Positions 35,516 to 43,160 of a stretch of 64,000 nt of DNA are shown here, in pieces. The translations under genes were made by a program, and so were the position numbers. The stretch spans positions 62,001 to 126,000 of the forward strand of contig NZ_LJSI01000044.1 in assembly GCF_001305295.1 (NCBI RefSeq). Reading direction: 5' to 3'. This stretch comes from Neptunomonas antarctica. Its GTDB lineage: Bacteria > Pseudomonadota > Gammaproteobacteria > Pseudomonadales > Balneatricaceae. The first letter of the stretch is position 1, and each line of letters begins with the position of its first letter. The notes beneath the pieces are model-generated. The model was not told the origin of the DNA. It did not search any database and was given only the letters and a program-made list of their open reading frames with translations.

Positions 35516-36381
35516 TTAAGTTTAAAATATTCAGCATAAATTTTTCGATAACGTCTTTTCGAATCTTCATCCAAAAAGTCTTCATAGAAACGTCTAAAAT
35601 CATCACGCTTCACCGCTTCAACTAACAAAGCATCAATCTTTTTTATCACAGCCTCACCCCAAGGGGTTTTAGAACAGCCAATATAGCCGACCGTATACTC
35701 TTTAATTTCCTTGATCGGCAGTTGGACGATATCAGATGCAACACCGATGGAACGACCATGGAACTGGGCCTCAACCGGTTGAGCAAACATGGCATCGATA
35801 TTACCTTTGGTTAACATCGTTAACAGGCCTTTTGGCCCTTCATTGCCCAATCTTTCGATCAGCTTCTCAGACCCTTTATATTTGGCCAGGAGGGCATCTA
35901 TCGGTTTGGTATAAGAACGACCATTTGAGTATCCAATGCGCACAGTTCCAGATTGAATTATTTTTTCAAGCGAGATACGCCCCGACTCATCTTTGAAGTG
36001 ATTGAATTTAGACAGGTCAGCTTTACGTACAACAAGATCATTGGGTAACAACAGCCGTGCAGGTTTGGTAAAGGCAATAAATTCTGATCGTGCAGGTGTT
36101 TTAAGTAAAGTTACCGAACAAGCGTTCAAACCCTTTTTCATATCACGCAACGTACGTTTAAACGGTGATACTAATATGACATGGTCAAAACTACCCATTT
36201 CCTGAATCAGGTAATTTTCAATCCGGTCTGAATACCCTTTCCCCGCATCAGACCCATTAACAATACTCAAAGGTGGGAATTCTGGTTTATACCATGTAAT
36301 GGTTTTATCGGTATTCGCTGATACCTGCCCTACGTATAAAAAGACAACTAACAGCGCATATACTTTTTTATGAATAGTCAT
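35512..36381 (-). CDS. Periplasmic binding protein (TIGR02285-like) coupled to a diguanylate cyclase
   Basis: A 289-residue SBP_bac_3-type protein with a signal peptide (VYALLVVFLYVGQVSA). It starts TITWYKPEFPPLSIVNG, as in TIGR02285 proteins, then has TPARSEFIAFTKPA and VRIGYSNGRSY. No ABC permease or ATPase is adjacent. Its only partner is the diguanylate cyclase gene that overlaps it. I infer that it reports a periplasmic ligand to the cyclase's extracytoplasmic domain rather than serving transport. Ligands of the family include amino acids, but none can be assigned here. Confidence 0.85.
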   Translation of the reverse strand: MTIHKKVYALLVVFLYVGQVSANTDKTITWYKPEFPPLSIVNGSDAGKGYSDRIENYLIQEMGSFDHVILVSPFKRTLRDMKKGLNACSVTLLKTPARSEFIAFTKPARLLLPNDLVVRKADLSKFNHFKDESGRISLEKIIQSGTVRIGYSNGRSYTKPIDALLAKYKGSEKLIERLGNEGPKGLLTMLTKGNIDAMFAQPVEAQFHGRSIGVASDIVQLPIKEIKEYTVGYIGCSKTPWGEAVIKKIDALLVEAVKRDDFRRFYEDFLDEDSKRRYRKIYAEYFKLK

Positions 36382-36845
36382 TCCAGCTCATCTTTTTAAG
36401 TTTTTTATTATTTTTTGCTTCTGGTTATGATGGATGCAAGCAGTCATTGCCATACTGAACTTGTATCGTAAAAAAGCACTTTATTCTATTTATAGTACCT
36501 TAATTTCTTTGGGTTTATGTTACTAAATATTTAAGGTCGACATTTGGAATCAGTGTAAAAACTAGCGTTGGAATTAACCGTTCATTCTAAGGAGTAATTG
36601 ACCGTCCAGTGTAGATCTGAGCGTAGCGGGATTTCAGGTAATAAGTGCAACACTCATAGATGTTCAGGCCTTCGTCTTGTGCCGACCATTACGGGGGTTT
36701 GATGTCCAACGGTACGAAAAGCAGCGCTAACCGACAATATGTCAGGCTAATGACTAGACGCTTGAGATTAAGTGTCAAAAATTTAAATAACAACTCTAAA
36801 CTAAGGGATACTCAAATTTAACGGTCATAGCACTAGCCCATATGG
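36382..36845. other. Intergenic region with no recognisable gene
   Basis: About 460 bases between the thi operon end and the binding-protein gene. The left half should contain the 3' end of the thi transcript and the right half the promoter of the binding-protein gene. I see no reading frame with family features, no strong hairpin and no clear mobile-element end. Confidence 0.5.
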
Positions 36846-37487
36846 TCAAACAGGATGCCCACTTTTCATCAAAGCTCTAAATTTTCTTGCTGCATTTTTG
36901 GGGGATCTTGCATGACAAATCGCCGATACCAACGCAACGCCATCAACATCGGTGGCGATAATAGCATCGAGATTAGCAGCATTAATACCGCCTATAGCTA
37001 CAATAGGAAAAGAGCTTTGCGCAACGGCTTTCGCCAGTCCTTCGATGCCCCATTCTTTCTTAATATTGGTTTTTGTGGGTGTTGAAAAAATGGCACTCAA
37101 CCCTAAGTAGTCGACGGGCAATGATTCGGCTTCGATGAGCTGCTGTTCATTTTCAATCGACAGGCCCAGTAATTTATCCTTACCCATCAGTCGACGCGCT
37201 GTTTCTGCCGGCATATCCGATTGACCAAGATGCACGCCATCAGCATCAATCGCCAACGCTACATCTACCCTATCATTAATGATTAAAGGCACGCCGGTTC
37301 CTTGTAAGATAGCTTTCACTGCCAGCCCTGTTTCGATAAAACAGCGAACATCGCCCTGCTTTTCTCGCACTTGCACCATAGTCACGCCACCGGCAACGGC
37401 CTCTTTAACGACATGTTTTAATGTTGCCAGATCTTGTTTATCGTCCGTGACTAAATATAAACGGTATGGATTCACTGTTACGCTCAC
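36846..37487 (-). CDS. thiE: Thiamine-phosphate synthase
   Basis: A 213-residue TIM-barrel enzyme joining HMP pyrophosphate and thiazole phosphate to thiamine monophosphate. Family signatures are visible: LYLVTDD at the start, [56 protein letters not shown] and FPIVAIGGI. The metal and pyrophosphate residues (Asp in NDRVD, Asp of GQSD) are intact. It overlaps thiM by four bases and is the last gene of the thi operon. Confidence 0.95.
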   Translation of the reverse strand: MSVTVNPYRLYLVTDDKQDLATLKHVVKEAVAGGVTMVQVREKQGDVRCFIETGLAVKAILQGTGVPLIINDRVDVALAIDADGVHLGQSDMPAETARRLMGKDKLLGLSIENEQQLIEAESLPVDYLGLSAIFSTPTKTNIKKEWGIEGLAKAVAQSSFPIVAIGGINAANLDAIIATDVDGVALVSAICHARSPKNAARKFRALMKSGHPV

Positions 37488-38287
37488 GATAATTTTAAAC
37501 GTTGAATGAGTGTTGCTTCATCCATCTGATACAAGACGTCCACTATGTTAAGTTGTAAGCTCCCCGGGCCTTTTGATTGCTCGGCTGCAATCTCGCCAGC
37601 CACACCAAAAATCGCGGTCGCCGCTAATCCAGTCTCTTCGCCTACGGCGGCAAAGGCACCCGTCAGCGCACTCAACGAACATCCCATTCCGGTAACATAT
37701 GGCATCATTGCATGGCCATTATGCAGCTGAAGCTGACCCTCAGGTGTAATTACAAAATCAGTCGCACCGGAAATAACAACGTTGCATTGATAAGTTTTAA
37801 CCAAATATCGCGCAGCGCCAACGGCCGCATCGCTACTATCCAGCGCCTCAACGCCTTTGCTCTGTCCCTTTTCTCCTGCCAGAGCGATGATCTCTGAAGC
37901 ATTACCCCGAATAATCAATTTATTCGCGGCTTGTGCAATCTGACGTGACGTTGCCGTTCGCAACGCACTGGCTCCGCATCCTACAGGGTCAAGTACAACC
38001 AGCTTATTATTAATATTTGCCTGTTCAATCGCAAACCCCATACGTGGTATCCACTGGCTGTCTAAGGTGCCGATGTTAATCACCAGTGCACCCGCAAAAG
38101 ACATCATTTCAGCCATTTCTTCACGGGAATGCGCCATGATGGGCGACGCGCCCATCGCAAGCAACGCATTAGCGGTATTATTCATCACCACATAGTTAGT
38201 GATATTCACCACCAGCGGTTTTTGCTCACGTAGCGCATGTAACGCTGTCACAATCGTTTTAATAGGGGAGTCTAAGTTCTGATTCAT
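37484..38287 (-). CDS. thiM: Hydroxyethylthiazole kinase
   Basis: A 267-residue ribokinase-like enzyme phosphorylating the thiazole moiety (THZ) for reuse. Recognised by [26 protein letters not shown] near the N-terminus, [16 protein letters not shown], the NASEI block and the anion-hole/catalytic [10 protein letters not shown]. The Cys in GMGCS is the family's usual residue next to the phosphate site. Four-base overlaps with tenA upstream and thiE downstream suggest tight translational coupling. It provides salvage of thiazole, with no thiazole biosynthesis gene in sight. Confidence 0.95.
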   Translation of the reverse strand: MNQNLDSPIKTIVTALHALREQKPLVVNITNYVVMNNTANALLAMGASPIMAHSREEMAEMMSFAGALVINIGTLDSQWIPRMGFAIEQANINNKLVVLDPVGCGASALRTATSRQIAQAANKLIIRGNASEIIALAGEKGQSKGVEALDSSDAAVGAARYLVKTYQCNVVISGATDFVITPEGQLQLHNGHAMMPYVTGMGCSLSALTGAFAAVGEETGLAATAIFGVAGEIAAEQSKGPGSLQLNIVDVLYQMDEATLIQRLKLS

Positions 38288-38961
38288 ATTTCGTCCTTAG
38301 AGAAGGCATCTAAGCCTTGCTGCCAAAAAGCAATTTCCATCCGTGTTGCGGTTCGAAATACGGTGATCAGATTTCGGCCACGCTGGCTATCCAGGTCAAT
38401 TTCAGCGAGTAACGTATCTATATGCGCGGTACCTTGAGCGACACTTTGCTGGAATTCATCACCCGCATAGAGGGTAATCCAGTCTACAAATGGATTGCCT
38501 TGCAGTTGGGTGTTTTCATCTGCGCTAAGGTTGCGTCCTATTTCTGCATACCCTATAGAACAGGGTGCTAACGCCGCGTATAAATCAACAATATCCCCTT
38601 TCATGCCGGCATCCAGTACATAACGCGTATAGGCAACCGTACCAAAGTCTTCGTCTTCTGCTTCCAGGTCAGATTCAGTCAGGCCCCAGTTAGCGCAATA
38701 ACTCACATGGTGGCTTATTTCTGAATCCAGTAATGCATTGACACTGGGTAGCGCTTTACGCATATCAGCTAAGGTGTGTGCTTTGTAAATTGCCAGCGCA
38801 TAGGCACGTGCATATTGTTTTAAAAACAAAAAGTCTTGTTTAAGGTAATGCAGGTAACAGGGCTGCGCTAACGTGCCTTTTGCCAACTGTTGAACAAAGG
38901 CATGCTGGGTGTATGCATCCCAATCTTGACGACAGGCATTGATTAAATCTTGATGGTTCAT
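38284..38961 (-). CDS. tenA: Aminopyrimidine aminohydrolase (TenA, thiaminase II)
   Basis: A 225-residue all-helical protein of the TenA family. Bacterial TenA hydrolyses aminomethyl-pyrimidine from degraded thiamine to HMP. The active-site Cys is in [12 protein letters not shown], so this is the classic Cys-containing type. [18 protein letters not shown] and the C-terminal Glu-bearing [11 protein letters not shown] also match. The neighbouring ThiXYZ importer brings in formyl-aminopyrimidine-type precursors in other bacteria, which fits a salvage route ending at ThiD and ThiE. Confidence 0.93.
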   Translation of the reverse strand: MNHQDLINACRQDWDAYTQHAFVQQLAKGTLAQPCYLHYLKQDFLFLKQYARAYALAIYKAHTLADMRKALPSVNALLDSEISHHVSYCANWGLTESDLEAEDEDFGTVAYTRYVLDAGMKGDIVDLYAALAPCSIGYAEIGRNLSADENTQLQGNPFVDWITLYAGDEFQQSVAQGTAHIDTLLAEIDLDSQRGRNLITVFRTATRMEIAFWQQGLDAFSKDEI

Positions 38962-39005
38962 ATAACAACTCGTTTTATTACTGTTTATTGATAGCAGAAG
39001 ACAAT

Positions 39006-39956
39006 TTATTGAAACGTTGGGACGTAATTCTGTGCTTTTGGCAAGGTCGTAATGATCTTTTGCGCATACATAAATTGGGCATAGTCATCGTAGCGTTGCA
39101 GATCGGCCGCGGCAGGATGCAATGAAAAATGCATGAAGGTATCGTTCCAGGCCCGTTTATTAAGCTCATTATTTAAGGTGTCTGGTGCGTACGCCACAAA
39201 CTCTTCCCATGCTTTTTGCGGGTGATTAACAATATAAAGGGTCGCTTGCTCTATGGCCTTATTAAATCCAATGATCGCGGCTTTATCATAGGTATTTGCA
39301 TTGGCCACAAAGATCAGTTCGTCATAGACAGGTACACCATAGTCTTCAGGGAAAAAGGTCTTCGCTTTAAAACCTTCAAGGGCAAGTTGGTTCGTTTCAA
39401 AGTTACGTAATCCACCCCAGATAGCATCGACCCTGCCAGAAGCCAGTGAAGAAGAAAGCGCCCAGCCTACATTGATAATCTCCACATCGTCATAGTTAAG
39501 ACCGACCGTTTGCAACATAGTACCTATGCTTGCCTCTTCGTTACCGGCGATAGAGATACCTATTTTTTTACCTTTCAGATCAGACAGATCATTGATCTTA
39601 TTATTATCTAGCACCATCAAGGTATTCAACGGTGTCGCAATCAAGGTTGCCGAGCGGATCAGGGGTAAACCCGCCGCTACATCAATCGTCAAACTCGGCT
39701 GATAAGAGATAGCTAAATCGACCTTGTTAGCGGCGACCAGTTTTGGCGGCATACTCGGGTCTGCGGGCTCTTGAATGTCAACGTTAAGACCCTGAGCTTT
39801 AAAATAACCGCGCTCTTTCGCAATAATCACAGGACCATGATTCGGATTGACGAACCAATCCAGCATCAGGGTCAGTGTTTTAGTGTCAGCCTGCGCCGTC
39901 ACCGACAGCAGGCTTGAGGCAAGCGCTAGTGCCGCCAAGATAATGTTCTTTTTCAT
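39006..39956 (-). CDS. thiY: Thiamine-precursor ABC transporter binding protein
   Basis: A 316-residue NMT1/THI5-like periplasmic protein with signal peptide (ILAALALASSLLSVTAQA). Diagnostic segments are LMLDWFVNPNHGPVIIAKERGYF, DPSMPPKLVAANKVDLAISYQPS and DLKGKKIGI. In bacteria ThiY binds formyl-aminomethyl-pyrimidine, a breakdown product of thiamine, for uptake by ThiXZ. It sits between thiX and tenA in the operon, with about 45 bases on each side. Confidence 0.92.
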   Translation of the reverse strand: MKKNIILAALALASSLLSVTAQADTKTLTLMLDWFVNPNHGPVIIAKERGYFKAQGLNVDIQEPADPSMPPKLVAANKVDLAISYQPSLTIDVAAGLPLIRSATLIATPLNTLMVLDNNKINDLSDLKGKKIGISIAGNEEASIGTMLQTVGLNYDDVEIINVGWALSSSLASGRVDAIWGGLRNFETNQLALEGFKAKTFFPEDYGVPVYDELIFVANANTYDKAAIIGFNKAIEQATLYIVNHPQKAWEEFVAYAPDTLNNELNKRAWNDTFMHFSLHPAAADLQRYDDYAQFMYAQKIITTLPKAQNYVPTFQ

Positions 39957-40001
39957 TAAACTTCCTTTTTGATTAAGTTGTTTTTTTATTAAGCTGTTTA
40001 A

Positions 40002-40829
40002 TTAAGTCTGCCAGGGGATGAGTTTTTTCAGCAACTTGTCTGCCACAAAATAAAGCGTGATAGACAAGGCCGATAAGATAAATAGGGCGGCAAACATCTC
40101 GTCTATCATCATGCGCGCGTTTGCTTGCAACATCAGATACCCCAGGCCTTCGCTGGAGCCAACCCACTCCCCCGCTACCGCGCCAATGGGCGCTATAACG
40201 ACCGCCACACGAATCCCTGATGCAAGGGCGGGTAACGCCGCTGGAAATTGAATATGGCGCAACATTTGCCATTTTGTCGCGCCCATTGTTTTTGCCAGAT
40301 CCAGATAACCCACGGGAGTATTGCGTAAGCCGTCGTAGCAGCAAGTGGTAATAGGAAAGAAGATGATCAAGGCCGCCATCACAATTTTGGATGAGATGCC
40401 GTACCCCAACCACAACATCAGTACCGGCGCGATGGCGAAGACAGGGATGGCCTGGCTAGCAATCAAAAGAGGTAGCAACCAGCGTTTAACAGGTTTGAAC
40501 AACAACATTTGTAACGCGAAGAACAGCCCCATGGTTAAACCGAACAGCAAACCCAATATTATTTCCTGAGCAGTGACCCAGCTATGCTTAAGCAAGACCT
40601 GATGTCTTTCGATCAGCCTTTCAAATACATCAAAAGGGCTGGGCAAAATGAATGAAGGCATCTCAAAGATAACCACGACAGCTTGCCATAAGCCAATAAT
40701 CACCGCCGCACTGATCAGCATACGTAGCAGTGGATTAGAGAAGCGTTGTTTGCTTTTGATCTCACGTGATACTGCATTAACCTGAGCTGTATCTACCTGA
40801 TGTGTATCTAGCTGGGTGAACTCACTCAT
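40002..40829 (-). CDS. thiX: Thiamine-precursor ABC transporter permease
   Basis: A 275-residue SsuC/TauC-type permease with about six helices. The ATPase-docking EAA region is DLAKTMGATKWQMLRHIQFPAALP, near residues 165-190. I start at the ATG at 40829 (MSEFTQLD); it overlaps the thiZ stop by eight bases. The longer frame to 40886 lies inside thiZ. The N-terminal ~45 residues are a polar extension before the first helix, somewhat long for the family. Confidence 0.9.
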   Translation of the reverse strand: MSEFTQLDTHQVDTAQVNAVSREIKSKQRFSNPLLRMLISAAVIIGLWQAVVVIFEMPSFILPSPFDVFERLIERHQVLLKHSWVTAQEIILGLLFGLTMGLFFALQMLLFKPVKRWLLPLLIASQAIPVFAIAPVLMLWLGYGISSKIVMAALIIFFPITTCCYDGLRNTPVGYLDLAKTMGATKWQMLRHIQFPAALPALASGIRVAVVIAPIGAVAGEWVGSSEGLGYLMLQANARMMIDEMFAALFILSALSITLYFVADKLLKKLIPWQT

Positions 40830-41673
40830 AATCCTGCTCCAGGCGATCCATAATGGTTTGCTGAAGTTCGGCGCACTCGGCATCAAAATTACGTGGCGTC
40901 ACAGAGGCGGGCACGCTCAGAGACTCGGCATAAGCAGGCCTGCCTTGCATGATGTAGAGTCGGCTTGCTAAGCGAATGGCTTCTTGTGGATCGTGGGTAA
41001 TCAAGACCACCGTTTTGTCTTGAAGCAATTGGTAAGCCAGGTTTTGCAAACGATAGCGTGTTACTGCATCTAACGCAGAGAAAGGCTCATCCATTAATAC
41101 GATGGGCTTGTCTTGCATGAGTGTTCTTGCCAGCGCGACACGTTGGCGCATGCCACCCGACAATTGCTGTGGCAGGTAGTTTGCTTTGTCTCCCAGCCCC
41201 ACTTTTTGCAATAAGGCGTGTGCTTTATCGAACAGTAAATGGGTTTTCTTTGTTGAAGAAGCGGCAACGCCAAATTTAGTGCTTAACATGACGTTATCTA
41301 ACGCCGATAACCAGGGCATCAGCAGGTCTTGCTGTGCCATATAGGCGATCTGATCTTTGCTATCAAATGCAGGTTGTGTGTTGACTGCACCCGCCCAGTC
41401 AACTTTATCTTCAAGCAAATTAGCAAGGTAGCGAAGTAAAGAGCTTTTACCGCAACCGCTGCGCCCCAAAATACAGGTCCACGCCCCGGCCGGGATGCGA
41501 ATATTAAGCCCTGCTATGGTTGCCTCAGCGCTGTCGTGATAGCGCAGGTAACCACCGGCTATATCTATACTGACGGCGCTCTTGAGGGCCGGTACCGGCT
41601 GTCTATTAACAGACATCAACGGGGTATTAGCTGACATCAGCGTGGCCACTGAAGAAATGATGGACCGGTCCAT
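40822..41673 (-). CDS. thiZ: Thiamine-precursor ABC transporter ATPase
   Basis: An ATPase of the SsuB/TauB class energising ThiXY. Walker A is GRSGCGKSS, the Q-loop lies in IAYMAQQDLLMPW, the signature is LSGGMRQR, Walker B is IVLMDEPFSALD and the switch His is in LITHDPQEA, so all motifs are intact. Start choice: the ATG at 41673 has AGGG seven bases upstream but overlaps thiD by 47 bases. ATGs at 41637 and 41616 give shorter, less overlapping versions with the same domain. The first ~35 residues are non-conserved either way. Confidence 0.9.
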   Translation of the reverse strand: MDRSIISSVATLMSANTPLMSVNRQPVPALKSAVSIDIAGGYLRYHDSAEATIAGLNIRIPAGAWTCILGRSGCGKSSLLRYLANLLEDKVDWAGAVNTQPAFDSKDQIAYMAQQDLLMPWLSALDNVMLSTKFGVAASSTKKTHLLFDKAHALLQKVGLGDKANYLPQQLSGGMRQRVALARTLMQDKPIVLMDEPFSALDAVTRYRLQNLAYQLLQDKTVVLITHDPQEAIRLASRLYIMQGRPAYAESLSVPASVTPRNFDAECAELQQTIMDRLEQDYE

Positions 41674-42487
41674 GCCCTTTCCCTATATCTAATTCATCAG
41701 CATGGGCAATGGCCTGAGAGATATACTGTTTACCCAGCTGCACCGCCCGCAACAGGTCATGCCCTTGTGCTAAATAAGAGGCGATAGCCGACGATAGCGT
41801 ACAACCCGTACCGTGAGTGTTGCGAGTCTGGATACGTTTCGCCGTTAAGTGGTGAACATCTTCCGGGAAGATAAGCAGATCGTTACTGTTTTCATCGTGT
41901 TCTAAGTGCCCCCCTTTAAGTAATATTGCTTTTGAACCCAGCTGTCGAAGGCCGGTAATCATTTTAAGCATATCAGCTTCGTTGTCTGGCACTTCACTGC
42001 CAATAAGGGCGGCACCTTCCGGTAAGTTTGGCGTGATAAGATCAGCAAGCGGCAGTAATTCAGATTTGAGTATACTGATTGCAGATTCTTGTAACAGCAA
42101 GTCGCCACTGGTCGCGATCATGACGGGATCTACCACTAAAAATGCAGGTTGATACTGTTTTATTTTGGCAGCGACTATTTTGATGATGTCACAATCGGCT
42201 AACATGCCGACTTTAACGGCAACCACGTTCAGATCGGTAAAAACGGCATCAAGCTGCTTTTCGACATATTCAAGCGGTATAGGAAAAATAGCGGACACCC
42301 CGAGGGTGTTTTGAGCGGTAATGGCGGTGATAACTGAGCAGGCATAGCACCCCGTTGCCGATATCGCTTTAATGTCGGCCTGGATACCTGCGCCGCCACC
42401 GCTATCGGAGCCTGCGATCGTTAGCACGATAGGTGTCGATGCAGTAATGGGCGTTGCTGTATTAGGAGTAGCGGTAATATTGGACAT
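41627..42487 (-). CDS. thiD: Hydroxymethylpyrimidine/phosphomethylpyrimidine kinase
   Basis: A 286-residue ribokinase-fold enzyme that phosphorylates HMP twice to HMP-PP, the pyrimidine substrate of ThiE. Motifs are VLTIAGSDSGGGAGIQADIKA at the front, ACSVITAITAQNT, VVDPVMIATSGD and the C-terminal NTHGTGCTLSSAIAS with the catalytic Cys region. I start at the ATG at 42487, with AGGA six bases upstream; an ATG at 42508 has no good ribosome site. The first ~15 residues are Thr/Ala-rich and non-conserved. It leads the operon behind the TPP riboswitch. Confidence 0.95.
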   Translation of the reverse strand: MSNITATPNTATPITASTPIVLTIAGSDSGGGAGIQADIKAISATGCYACSVITAITAQNTLGVSAIFPIPLEYVEKQLDAVFTDLNVVAVKVGMLADCDIIKIVAAKIKQYQPAFLVVDPVMIATSGDLLLQESAISILKSELLPLADLITPNLPEGAALIGSEVPDNEADMLKMITGLRQLGSKAILLKGGHLEHDENSNDLLIFPEDVHHLTAKRIQTRNTHGTGCTLSSAIASYLAQGHDLLRAVQLGKQYISQAIAHADELDIGKGHGPVHHFFSGHADVS

Positions 42488-42488
42488 A

Positions 42489-42519
42489 AAAGTTCCTAAC
42501 GCTGACATACAGGAACTTT
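42489..42519 (-). promoter_or_regulatory. Hairpin masking the thiD ribosome binding site
   Basis: Nine-base arms AAAGUUCCU and AGGAACUUU are perfectly complementary around a 13-base loop in the thiD leader. The 3' arm contains the AGGA Shine-Dalgarno of thiD (42494-42497). It sits between the riboswitch aptamer and the start codon, so it is a candidate expression platform acting on translation. The structure is inferred from complementarity. Confidence 0.65.
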
Positions 42520-42571
42520 ATCGAGCTGAAGATTTCATGACATTTGGAGGGATCAAATCATACAAAGCAAG

Positions 42572-42660
42572 ACGTATAGTTCCCTACGTCAGTGTTAACT
42601 GAATCAGGTTCAACGGGTCTCGAAAAATGCAATCTCAGCCTAAAAGGCTCCCCGACTATA
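42572..42660 (-). promoter_or_regulatory. TPP riboswitch (THI element) controlling the thi operon
   Basis: On the minus strand the leader contains the conserved TPP aptamer blocks in order: CGGGGAGCC, GGCTGAGA (pyrimidine-sensing CUGAGA), GACCCGTTGAACCTGAT, CAGTTAACACTG and GTAGGGAACT. The closing helix P1 is formed by TATAGT at the 5' end and ACTATA at the 3' end. It lies about 85 bases before the thiD ATG. Thiamine pyrophosphate should repress the whole salvage operon. Confidence 0.95.
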
Positions 42661-42902
42661 TTTTCAGATGATAGCAAGTTTTATTAAAAGAGCAATATAA
42701 CAATGCTAATTGTTTATTTATTCTTGAATTTCAACCTGTTGATCTCGCGAACTAGCGGGAATATCCGTTATTGTCAGTTAACAAACTCTGTAGAAACCTA
42801 AACCGGATTCGAAGCGAAAATACACAGTGAACTTATATCACCCTATCAAATCTCCTGAGCCGGATAACATTACCGCCGGGGTATGAGTAAAAATATGACA
42901 AT

Positions 42903-42961
42903 CAGGTTCACCGGTCTCGAAACATGCAATATCAGCCTAAAAAGCTCCCCGACTCTATTTT
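42903..42961 (-). promoter_or_regulatory. Decayed duplicate of the TPP riboswitch 5' half
   Basis: About 54 of 60 positions match the functional riboswitch from upstream of P1 through CAGG of the GAACCTGA block. The rest of the pyrophosphate helix (CAGUUAACACUG, GUAGGGAA) is absent. CUGAGA is changed to CUGAUA and one G of the GACCCG block is lost. It lies about 250 bases upstream of the real element on the same strand and cannot form a complete aptamer. Confidence 0.85.
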
Positions 42962-43160
42962 CCGGTACTAACAAGCGATAGCGAATAGCGAGTCCACAGC
43001 CAACACAGAATAATGGAATTTGCGCCCCTGAAGCATAACCTATAGGATCAAAGTTTACCCGTTATGCGGGTGAAAACTCAGTATGCTACGTGCACTGGAT
43101 TTGCAATAATTGGTTCGGCCAGTTGGCATCATTTTAATGGATTAATAAAGTAGCAAATAA

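Noticed and set aside
36382-36845. Possible insertion-sequence remnant in a gene-poor stretch
   Set aside because: No terminal repeats, target duplication or transposase-like peptide could be supported by eye.
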